Source: Thermophilibacter provencensis (GTDB lineage: Bacteria; Actinomycetota; Coriobacteriia; Coriobacteriales; Atopobiaceae). Taken from it: a stretch of 51,083 bases of DNA. Made by a program: the position numbers and the translations under genes. Where the stretch lies: assembly GCF_030372065.1 (NCBI RefSeq), contig NZ_JAUDEA010000014.1, positions 1-51,083 on the forward strand. The letters run 5' to 3'. The number at the start of each line of letters is the position of its first letter. Position 1 is the first letter of the stretch. The notes beneath the pieces are model-generated. The model was not told the DNA's origin. It did no database searches and saw only the letters and a list, made by a program, of their open reading frames with translations. This document shows, piece after piece, positions 44,475 through 51,083 of this stretch.

Positions 44475-44619
44475 GGTTTTGGGCAACACTTTTTATATAG
44501 CGGGCGCCTCGGGCGGCGGCCGAGGGTCGTCGCGTCAACGTTTCCGCAGGTCGTTCTTCTCGCCGGCCCGCAATTAACGTGCAGGGGGTCGTCCAACATA
44601 AAACTTGTTGCCCAAAACC
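44475..44619. repeat. 145-bp inverted repeat element (family E)
   Basis: GGTTTTGGGCAACA (from 44475) pairs with TGTTGCCCAAAACC-like sequence at the right end (to 44619), with similar TTTTATA/AACATAAAA flanks. The left arm with preceding GGGGA resembles positions 49-75 of the window, so this is a second dispersed family. Confidence 0.55.
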
Positions 44620-44677
44620 CGCCCATCCAGCACGGAGAACACAGCGAGAAGAACGCGCCGCCAAGAAGCGCCCGGAT

Positions 44678-44709
44678 GATGACAAACTACCCTGTCACCT
44701 TTGTCATCA
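44678..44709. repeat. family A repeat, single unit
   Basis: GATGACAAA-CTACCCTGTCACC-TTTGTCATC, an imperfect hairpin identical in its core to the copy at 12047-12085. Confidence 0.85.
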
Positions 44710-44745
44710 CTCCGTCCGGTGGGGGTGCTATCATGGTTGGCGACA

Positions 44746-44759
44746 AGAACATGTGTTTG
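44746..44759. promoter_or_regulatory. candidate LexA (SOS) box
   Basis: AGAACATGTGTTTG closely follows the Gram-positive/actinobacterial SOS box CGAAC-N4-GTTCG and lies 20 bp before the Y-family polymerase start, after a TATCAT -10-like box (44730-44735). Confidence 0.65.
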
Positions 44760-44779
44760 GATTCCTTAGGGGGAAGCCG

Positions 44780-46114
44780 GTGGAGCGCGCCTACCTCTGC
44801 ATAGACCTCAAGTGCTTCTACGCCTCCGTTGAGTGCGTGGACCGCGGGTACGACCCCTTCGAGCGGCGCCTTGTGGTGGCCGACCCCACGCGCGGGCCCA
44901 AGACCATCTGCCTGGCCATCTCGCCCGCCATGAAGGCGCTCGGCGTGCGCAACCGCTGCCGCGTCTTTGAGATCCCGGACACCATAGACTACGAGATGGC
45001 CCCGCCCCGCATGCGCCGCTACATGGAGGTCTCGGCAGACATCTACAGCCTCTACCTGAGGTTCTTCTCGCCGGAGGACATCCACGTCTACTCCGTGGAC
45101 GAGTGCTTCATCGACGTGGCCCCCTATCTGACGCTCTACAGGAAGACGCCGCGCGAGCTGGCCGTGGACCTCGTGGAGCTCGTGCGGCGCGAGACGGGCA
45201 TCTGCGCCACGGCGGGCGTGGGGACCAACCTCTTTCTTGCCAAGGTGGCGCTCGACGTCACGGCCAAGCACGCGCCGGACAACATCGGCGAGCTCACCGA
45301 GGAGACGTTCAAGTGCAAGATCTGGCCGCACCGCCCCATCACGGACATCTGGGGCATTGGCCCGGGCATCGCGCGCAGGCTCGAGCAGCTGGGGGCGCGC
45401 ACGCTCGGCGAGGTGGCGCTGCTGCCCGAGCAGGCCCTCTACGACGAGTTTGGCATCAACGCCGAGCTGCTCATCGACCACGCCTGGGGCATCGAGCCCT
45501 GCACCATGGCAGAGATCCACGCCTACCAGCCAAAGGCTCACTCCCTTGCGAGCGGCCAGGTCCTTGCCTGCGACTACACCTTTGACGAGGCGCGCGTGGT
45601 GCTGCAGGAGATGGTGGACGGCATTGTGCTAGACCTCGTGGAGAAGGGCCTTGCGGGCGGGCACGTCTCGCTCTACGTGGGGTACGCGCACGAGCGACGC
45701 GGATGGGGCGAGGAGGACGAGGGCGCAGGGGGCCGCACGTTCACGGGAGAGCACGGGACGCGCGTGCTCGGGCGCGAGGCGCCGCACGCGGCGGTTTCCC
45801 GCAAGCTCGAGCAGACCACCAACTCGCGCGCGCTCCTCTCCCGGCGCTTTCTGGCGCTCTATGACGAGATGGTGGACCCCAACCGCGCCATACGGCGCGT
45901 GAACATTGGCGTGGGGGCGCTCGTGCCCGAGGAGTTTGCCGGGCTCACGCTCTTCACGGACGTCGAGGCCGAGGCGGCCGAGCACCGCCTTGCCCAGACA
46001 ACGATTGCGGTCAAGCGTCGCTTTGGCAAAAACGCCCTGCTCAGGGGAACCAGCTTCAAGCCAAAGGCAACCGCGCGCGAGAGAAACGAGCAGGTGGGAG
46101 GACACCATGAGTAA
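44780..46114 (+). CDS. Y-family DNA polymerase (DinB/UmuC, UvrX-like)
   Basis: The 444-aa protein is an error-prone translesion polymerase. It has the N-terminal metal-binding segment YLCIDLKCFYASVEC and the second active-site motif YSVDECFIDV with Asp107 and Glu108. A helix-hairpin-helix region (IWGIGPGIARRLEQLG) and a little-finger domain follow. Length and the yolD-like gene behind it match the Bacillus UvrX/YqjW-YolD arrangement. Start is GTG at 44780 with AGGGGGAA upstream, just after a LexA-type box; no ATG fits. The gene overlaps the yolD-like gene by eight bases. SOS induction is inferred. Confidence 0.9.
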   Translation: MERAYLCIDLKCFYASVECVDRGYDPFERRLVVADPTRGPKTICLAISPAMKALGVRNRCRVFEIPDTIDYEMAPPRMRRYMEVSADIYSLYLRFFSPEDIHVYSVDECFIDVAPYLTLYRKTPRELAVDLVELVRRETGICATAGVGTNLFLAKVALDVTAKHAPDNIGELTEETFKCKIWPHRPITDIWGIGPGIARRLEQLGARTLGEVALLPEQALYDEFGINAELLIDHAWGIEPCTMAEIHAYQPKAHSLASGQVLACDYTFDEARVVLQEMVDGIVLDLVEKGLAGGHVSLYVGYAHERRGWGEEDEGAGGRTFTGEHGTRVLGREAPHAAVSRKLEQTTNSRALLSRRFLALYDEMVDPNRAIRRVNIGVGALVPEEFAGLTLFTDVEAEAAEHRLAQTTIAVKRRFGKNALLRGTSFKPKATARERNEQVGGHHE

Positions 46115-46212
46115 CGAGGGGGAGCCGCGCCGCCACGTGGACCGCGCGGCCCAGTTTGTTCCGTTTGCCGCCCTGACCGGCTACTACGACCTCATCCGCG
46201 AGCGCGCCAACC
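46107..46212 (+). pseudogene. truncated yolD-like gene, interrupted by a family B repeat
   Basis: From the ATG at 46107 (GGGAGGACACC upstream, overlapping the polymerase stop) the frame encodes a clear YolD-like N-terminus: RAAQFVPFAALTGYYDLIRERA. This family accompanies UvrX-type polymerases and is usually around 100 residues. Here the similarity stops after about 35 residues, exactly where a family B palindrome (46213-46269) begins. The frame then runs on antisense through the aminotransferase gene to 46385 as sequence unlike the family. The conserved C-terminal part is missing, so it is a truncated or replaced gene. Confidence 0.75.
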
Positions 46213-46269
46213 TGACAATGGCGTCAGAGCCAGGTGTCATGGTGACAGCCAGCTCTGACGCCAGCGTCA
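46213..46269. repeat. family B palindrome at the yolD/aminotransferase junction
   Basis: TGACAATGGCGTCAGAGC and GCTCTGACGCCAGCGTCA pair with two mismatches. The element ends four bases before the aminotransferase stop codon (46273). Confidence 0.8.
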
Positions 46270-46272
46270 CGT

Positions 46273-47784
46273 CTAGCCCTGGCGGTAGTGGGCAAAGAAG
46301 TCCGCAAGGTCGTCCATGGCCTCGTGCAGAACCTCCATGCGCGGGAGGTACACAATGCGGAAGTGATCGGGCTCCGGCCAGTTGAAGCCGCCGCCGCGCG
46401 TGATGAGGATGCGCTTCTCGTGCAGGAGGTCCAGCGCAAACTGCTCGTCATCGGTGATGTTGAACTTCTTGACGTCGATCTTGGGGAAGATGTAGAACGC
46501 CGCCTTGGGCTTCACGGCCGTGATGCCGTCGATGGCGTTGAGCGCCTCGTAGACGTAGTTGCGCTGCTCGTAGATGCGCCCGCCGGGCTCCACGTAGCGC
46601 TCCACGCTCTGATAGCCGCCCAGAGCCGTCTGCACGATGGACTGCGCCGGCACGTTGGAGCAAAGGCGCATGTTGGAGAGCATGTTGATGCCGTAGATGA
46701 AGTCGCGCATGCTGCGCTTGTTGCCGGAGAGGATCATCCAGCCAATGCGGTAGCCGGCGATCATGTGGGACTTGGAGAGGCCGGAGAACGTCACGCACGG
46801 CAGGTCGGGCGCAAGCGAGGCAATGGAGACGTGCTCGTGGCCGTCCATGCACAGGCGGTCGTAAATCTCGTCCGAGAAGATCATGAGCTGGTGGCGGCGG
46901 GCGATCTCAACGATCTGCTCGAGGACCTCGCGGGGGTAGACGGCACCCGTGGGATTGTTGGGGTTGATGATGACGATGGCCTTGGTGTTGCTCGTGACCT
47001 TGGACTCAATGTCGGCAAGGTCGGGGTTCCACTCGGCCTGCTCGTCGCAGAGGTAGTGCACGGGCGTGCCGCCGGCAAGCGTGGCGCACGCGGTCCAGAG
47101 CGGGTAGTCCGGGCTCGGGATGAGAATCTCGTCGCCGGTGTCGAGCAGCGCGTTCATGCAGAGCTGGATGAGCTCGGAGACGCCATTGCCCGTGTAGATG
47201 CCGTCCATGCTCACATTGGGCAGGTGCTTGAGCTGGGCGTACTGCATGATGGCCTTGCGGGCGGAGAAGAGGCCGCGACTGTCCGAGTAGCCCTCGCAGT
47301 CCGGCAGCTGCTGGCGCATGTCGTGAACGACCTCGTCGGGCGTGCGGAAGCCAAACGGAGCGGGGTTGCCGATGTTGAGCTTGAGGATGCGCAGGCCCTC
47401 GTCCTCCATGCGCGCCGCCTCATCGGCAACGGGGCCGCGGACGTCATAGAGAACGTTATCGAGCTTGGAAGACTTCTTGAACTCTCGCATGGTGGTGCTC
47501 CTCGTGGTAGCGGTGGGACGGACGGGCGCGTTCGCGGTCTCAGGCCGCGCGGCGGCTCGGGCCCCGTTTCCCGTGGCGAGCCACGCCGCGTCAACGTCCA
47601 AGATGGCGGCGAGAAGGGCCCGCACGTCGGAGCGCGGCGTCACCTTGCCGCTTACGTACTGGCTGACCTGGCTCTTTCCGAGCTTCTCGCCACGCGCGGA
47701 CGCAGCGTGGATGAGGTCGGCCTGCTTGAGGCCGCGCTCGGCCATGACGGCGCGCAGCCGGTCCGCAAACGTCTCGAGGGCCAT
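46273..47784 (-). CDS. XRE helix-turn-helix fused to a class I aminotransferase (alanine-type)
   Basis: The 503-aa protein begins with a Cro/C1-type helix-turn-helix (residues about 1-65: LKQADLIHAASARGEKLGKS, then QVSQYVSGKVTPR). An Ala/Pro/Thr-rich linker (70-95) follows, then a complete PLP-dependent class I aminotransferase (about 100-503) resembling AlaA/AlaT. Visible marks are NPNNPTGAVYP, DEIYDRL and the PLP lysine in SGLSKSHMIAGYRIGW. It may be a regulator that senses an amino acid or PLP through its enzyme half, as GntR-type MocR proteins do, but with an XRE reader, or a working transaminase that regulates itself. AAGGAGG precedes the ATG at 47784. TTGAA-based inverted repeats lie just upstream. 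Confidence 0.9.
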   Translation of the reverse strand: MALETFADRLRAVMAERGLKQADLIHAASARGEKLGKSQVSQYVSGKVTPRSDVRALLAAILDVDAAWLATGNGARAAARPETANAPVRPTATTRSTTMREFKKSSKLDNVLYDVRGPVADEAARMEDEGLRILKLNIGNPAPFGFRTPDEVVHDMRQQLPDCEGYSDSRGLFSARKAIMQYAQLKHLPNVSMDGIYTGNGVSELIQLCMNALLDTGDEILIPSPDYPLWTACATLAGGTPVHYLCDEQAEWNPDLADIESKVTSNTKAIVIINPNNPTGAVYPREVLEQIVEIARRHQLMIFSDEIYDRLCMDGHEHVSIASLAPDLPCVTFSGLSKSHMIAGYRIGWMILSGNKRSMRDFIYGINMLSNMRLCSNVPAQSIVQTALGGYQSVERYVEPGGRIYEQRNYVYEALNAIDGITAVKPKAAFYIFPKIDVKKFNITDDEQFALDLLHEKRILITRGGGFNWPEPDHFRIVYLPRMEVLHEAMDDLADFFAHYRQG

Positions 47785-47797
47785 CTCGCCTCCTTTG

Positions 47798-47822
47798 GTT
47801 CAATTTTTAGCTCAAATTGAAC
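47798..47822. promoter_or_regulatory. candidate operator of the XRE-aminotransferase
   Basis: GTTCAATTT and AAATTGAAC form a perfect 9-bp inverted repeat with a 7-bp spacer, 14 bp before the start codon. A half-site GTTCAA is at 47837-47842, and a compact copy follows at 47861-47874. Confidence 0.6.
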
Positions 47823-47860
47823 TTCTCGGCAGAATAGTTCAATGCGGACACTCTACCACA

Positions 47861-47874
47861 GTTTCAAATTGAAC
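47861..47874. promoter_or_regulatory. second TTGAA palindrome
   Basis: GTTTCAAATTGAAC is a near-perfect palindrome with the same GTT(C)AA/TTGAAC ends as 47798-47822. Two sites plus a half-site suggest cooperative binding by the XRE domain. Confidence 0.5.
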
Positions 47875-47913
47875 TTGTTGGGTTTTTCGACCCAAAACCC
47901 TTTCATCCGAGAC

Positions 47914-48010
47914 TATGTACACTGTTGCGACTTTGATGCTTTTGGAGCAACGCCGCTACCTGCGGTTCTTCTCGCCGGAACATCGAGAAAAACTTTCAAC
48001 TGTGTACATA
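47914..48010. repeat. 97-bp element with TATGTACAC inverted ends
   Basis: TATGTACAC (47914-47922) and GTGTACATA (48002-48010) are perfect inverted ends, extended inward by GTTG/CAAC with one mismatch. The interior has two TTCTCG/CGAGAA words in opposite orientation. Confidence 0.6.
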
Positions 48011-48050
48011 CCCTCAACGGGCTGGCCGCGACGGCCGGCCCCCTCCCCCT

Positions 48051-48120
48051 AACTCGCAGCCTTTCGCCCCCAACTCGCAGCCTTTCGCCCCCAACTCGCA
48101 GCCTTTCGCCCCGAACTCGC
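48051..48120. repeat. 21-bp tandem repeat, three full and one partial copy
   Basis: AACTCGCAGCCTTTCGCCCC-type units start at 48051, 48072, 48093 and 48114 (partial), an exact 21-bp period. They lie 140-210 bp before the surface protein start and could vary in number. Confidence 0.85.
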
Positions 48121-48258
48121 TCCCCCAGCGAGGTCGGTGTCTGGGAGAATCTTGATACGCCCCGCCACCGAGAGGCGCAGGGCGGGAAGGGTTGCGGGCG
48201 GCCCGCCCGGAGCCCCGGCGCACGGGACGGCCGCCCCCGACGAGAAGGAGGTAGACCC

Positions 48259-51083
48259 ATGCGCAAGAGAACCTGGGCGCTCGCGGCGTCGGCGGCGCTA
48301 ACGCTCGCCCTGACGTTCGCACCCGCGGCCGCGCTTGCGGACCCCGGAATCAACGAGGGGGGGGGCAGCCTGAAGTAGGCGCCCGCACCGGAACGCTCGA
48401 GACGGTGTATCTCAACCCACAAACGGGCAGCGATGACAATGCCGGAGACTCCTCCAGCGTTCCCGTTGAGACGCTTGACCAAGCCCTCGCGCTCGTCTCG
48501 GCAGACGGCGCAATTGAAATGTCGGGCCGTCTAGACATTGAAGAAAACACGACCATCACGGACGCGACCTTTAAGCGCGCCAGCGGATACGAGGGCACCC
48601 TCTTCGACGTTACGGGCGGAACCCTGACGCTCGCGAACGTCACCATTGACGGCCAGAACCAGAAAGCCTCGGGCTACCTCGTCGAGGTTAACGGCTCCTC
48701 GAGCAGCCTCGTCATCAACGGAACCACTCGTCTCGTGAACAACGGCGCCTCGGCAACAAGCGGCCAAGGCAATTCCGCCGTCTACATAACTGGTGGCGGC
48801 TCGCTCACCATGAACGACGGAGAGATCTCCGGAAACCGCTCAAGTTCGGCGGGTGGCGGAATCGAAGGCAACGTTGTTGGTACCATTCAGCTTAACGGTG
48901 GAACCATTAAGAACAACATCTCTGCCCTATCGGGAGGCGGCGTTTCCATCCTTGGCTCCGGAAAGCTGGCGCTTGCGGGAACCGAGATATCTGGCAACTC
49001 GGCCAGCGAATCTGCCGGCGGCATCTACCTGCAGGCTGCCTCGGAAAAGATAACGTTTGAGATGAGCGCCGGCTCCATCGTGAACAACACCTGTTCCAAC
49101 GTGTTTGGCACCGCCATCTCAACAAAATACGAACCGGATGATTACCACGACATCACCATGTCCATCTCCGGCGGCACCATCTCGGGTAACGGCAAAACAG
49201 CCGGAGACGCGAACCCCGACGCTATTCTCGTCGTAGGACAGGACAAGAGCGACACAAGGGGATCGACGCTCGCCCTTTCGGGCAGCCCCATCCTCACCGA
49301 CGGCATCTGCATCGGCAACGCCAGCGACGCGTTCAGCTATAACGCACTCACGGTGGACGACTCCTTCAATCCCCCCTCTCCTGTCACGCTTGACGTAAAT
49401 CGCCCGCCGACGACCTCGTCCTTTAACGTGGTTGCCTACACAAATGGAGCCACACCCGACGCCTCCCAGTTCGTCTCTTACAACGAGAGGAGCTACGTCT
49501 TCACCGCCACAGAAACTCACCTTCAGGCAGCAAGATCAATCAAGGTCTACTTCAAATCCACAGACGGAGAGACGGAGTATGCCACCATCTATGTGGCGAG
49601 GGGCGCGCTTATCGACACCGCGCTCATTCCGACCGACTTCGAGGGGCCCGTGGGCTACGACCTGGTCGCATGGATGCGATATAGGTCCAGTGGCAGTAGC
49701 ATTTGGGATTTCTCCGATCCTACGCCCAACGCGTCAACCCTTGAACTCCGCGCCACGTGGGCGCTGAGCGCCCCGTCTGTCAAGGTCGCAGGCGAGACCT
49801 CCGTGCACGTGGGCACCAACATCACGCTCAAGGCCGACGTCGAGCACCCGCTCGACACCGTCACCTACACCTACCAGTGGTACCGTGACGGCAAGGCCAT
49901 CGACGGCCAGCGGAGCGCGACGCTGCTGGTCACCGAGCCCGGCAGCTACGCGGTCGAGGTCGTCGCCAGCGCCGGCGGAGACGTCGCCGACGCCGTCATG
50001 AGCGAGGCCGTCGAGTGCTCCTTCGAGGCCCACGCCCCGTCCGAGGGCTGGACGACGAGCGCGACGAGCCACTGGCACGAGTGCGCCGTCTGCGGCGCCA
50101 ACCTCGACGAGGGCAAGCACACCGCGGACGACGAGTGGCACACCGATGGATCCTCCCACTGGCACGAGTGCACAACCTGCGGCGCCAGGCTCGACGTGAC
50201 TGCCCACGAGACGGACGCCAAGTGGCACTCCGACGGCGCCTCGCACTGGCGCGAGTGCGTGACCTGCGGGGCCAAGGTCGGAGCCGCCGACCACGCGCCC
50301 GAGTCCGCCTGGGCCAGCGACGCGACCTCGCACTGGCACGAGTGCGCCGTCTGCGGGGCCAACCTGGGCACCGAGAAGCACGAGGCCGACGCGAAGTGGC
50401 ACTCCGACGGGACGTCCCACTGGCACGAGTGCGCGACCTGCGGCGCCAAGCTCGGCGCCGAGAAGCACGCCGCGGGCGACGAGTGGTCCCACGACGAGGT
50501 CCAGCACTGGCACCAGTGCACCACGTGCGGCGAGAGGGTCGGCGCCGAGGCCCACGAGTGGGGCGCGTGGGAGGTCACCGAGCAGGCCACGGCCACCGAG
50601 GCCGGCAGCCGCGAGCGCGCCTGCGCCACCTGCGGGCTCAGGCAGTCCGAGGAGATCCTGCCCGGCGGCGTCGAGGTCCTGCGCATGCTGCGCTTCTACA
50701 ACCCCTGGACCGGCGAGCACCTCTACACCTCCGACGAGGTTGAGGCGGCGGCCCTGGTGAGCCAGGGCTGGCAGGCCGAGGGCACCGGCTGGCTCGCTCC
50801 CTCCGTATCCGACTCCCCGGTCTACCGCCTGTTCAACCCCTACGCGGCGGGCGGCGACCACCACTACACGACGGACGAGACCGAGCGCGACGCGCTGGTG
50901 GGGCTCGGCTGGCGCTACGAGGGCGTCGGCTGGTACTCCGCCGAAGGCGAGGGCGCGGTGCCCCTCCAGAGGCTCTTCAACCCCTACACCCAGGTGGCAA
51001 CCCACCACTACACCACGAGCGCCGAGGAGCGCGACACGCTCGTCGGGATCGGCTGGGTGCACGAGGGCGTGGCCTGGAGCGGC
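48259..51083 (+). CDS. large secreted surface protein, frame broken at a G9 tract (probable phase variation); 3' end outside the window
   Basis: An ATG with AAGGAGGTAGACCC upstream starts a Sec signal peptide (TLALTFAPAAALADPG), but this frame stops at 48376-48378. If one G is added to the nine at 48357-48365, the frame reads through GGGQPEVGARTGTLETVYLN and stays open to the window end (over 940 residues). The open part has: a parallel beta-helix region of GGTLTLANVTIDG-like rungs (48.5-49.4 kb); an Ig-like domain (49.77-50.02 kb; YTYQWYRDGKAI); six 29-residue repeats with HWHECxxCG (50070-50591); and DUF5648-type repeats (from 50.68 kb; RFYNPWTGEHLYT, YRLFNPYAAGGDHHYT, QRLFNPYTQVATHHYT). 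It is probably a surface adhesin. In this sequence the gene is in the OFF state, or expressed by frameshifting. Confidence 0.85.
48357..48365 (+). repeat. homopolymeric G9 tract, candidate phase-variation switch
   Basis: Nine consecutive G lie right after the signal peptide codons. G9 gives a 39-codon product; G10 (or G7) joins the signal peptide to the long open frame. Slipped-strand change of such tracts is a classical ON/OFF switch. A sequencing error in the tract is the alternative. Confidence 0.75.
50070..50591 (+). repeat. six 87-bp repeats encoding 29-residue HWHECxxCG units
   Basis: The His codon of HW(H/R)(E/Q)CxxCG falls at 50070, 50157, 50244, 50331, 50418 and 50505, an exact 87-bp period. 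Each unit has two Cys and several His, so it could bind a metal ion or form disulfides in a stalk. A seventh CxxCG (near 50623) without HW closes the series. Confidence 0.9.

Larger units (their letters stand above)
44251..44779. other. non-coding region before the SOS polymerase gene
   Basis: No gene is seen in this gap. It contains a long inverted repeat (44475-44619), CGAGAAG words at 44364, 44556 and 44644, a family A unit (44678-44709) and a LexA-type box (44746-44759). Confidence 0.65.
47875..48258. other. non-coding region before the surface protein gene
   Basis: No gene is seen. It holds a small hairpin TTGGGT/ACCCAA (47878-47895), an inverted repeat with TATGTACAC ends (47914-48010), 21-bp tandem repeats (48051-48120) and the ribosome site AAGGAGG of the next gene. 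No clear promoter could be assigned. Confidence 0.6.

Noticed and set aside
44579-44779. A longer N-terminus of the Y-family polymerase starting upstream
   Set aside because: It would run through the family A repeat and the LexA box. The GTG at 44780 has a strong ribosome site and begins right at the conserved polymerase N-terminus.
48259-48378. A separate 39-residue secreted peptide
   Set aside because: It is only a signal peptide plus a poly-Gly end. The long stop-free frame directly after the G tract shows it is the start of the large surface protein.

Overview
The window is high-GC bacterial DNA, best explained as a chromosomal segment of a gut or oral Coriobacteriia, probably of the Atopobiaceae (Olsenella-like). 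The basis is the gene set: a giant 2-hydroxyacyl-CoA dehydratase activase-type protein, xylulose-5-phosphate/fructose-6-phosphate phosphoketolase, an ECF transporter with a fused double ATPase, and secreted proteins ending in aromatic 'RLYNPYSGEH' repeats of the DUF5648 type. The taxonomic call is inference. I saw no rRNA, tRNA, CRISPR array, prophage or transposase gene.

Layout. 0.3-5.6 kb: TetR regulator and activase-type protein, translationally coupled on the minus strand. 6.1-7.1 kb: a lipoprotein of the class A beta-lactamase/penicillin-binding fold. 7.2-21.5 kb: one minus-strand pentose block, consisting of phosphoketolase, two LacI-family regulators, araD-araB-araA, and a YtfQRT-YjfF-like sugar ABC transporter (binding protein, double ATPase, two permeases). 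L-arabinose would be taken up, converted to xylulose-5-phosphate and cleaved by the phosphoketolase. TGTTTA half-sites lie before both a LacI gene and the transporter operon, and a perfect LacI-type palindrome lies before the phosphoketolase. 21.5-29.1 kb: coaX, an OPT transporter, a fructosamine-kinase-like gene, engB, mntP and a polar amino acid ABC operon. 29.3-34.9 kb: an FtsX-type ABC exporter with a very large coiled-coil extracellular part and a divergent TetR gene. 35.2-40.2 kb: degV, a marR gene, then a Trp-rich leader peptide with an attenuator ahead of a three-gene ECF transporter, probably for tryptophan. 40.3-47.8 kb: recQ, a 2'-5' RNA ligase-like gene (thpR), a secreted PPC/DUF5648 protein, an SOS-type Y-family polymerase with a truncated yolD-like gene, and an XRE-aminotransferase fusion. 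48.3 kb to the window end: a large surface protein whose reading frame is broken at a run of nine G, so it is probably phase variable.

The intergenic DNA is unusually rich in palindromic repeat families: a TACCCTGTCACC unit at six places, a GGCGTCAGAGC unit, GGGGAC/GTCCCC hairpins resembling REP sequences, perfect palindromes with 52-bp and 82-bp arms, and a seven-copy array at 34.9-35.2 kb. Many of these touch or overlap stop codons. A short CGAGAAGAAC-like word recurs in nearly every intergenic gap.

The most notable observations are the poly-G surface protein with an exact 87-nt repeat block, the tryptophan attenuator in front of an ECF transporter, the XRE-aminotransferase fusion, and the dense palindrome families.
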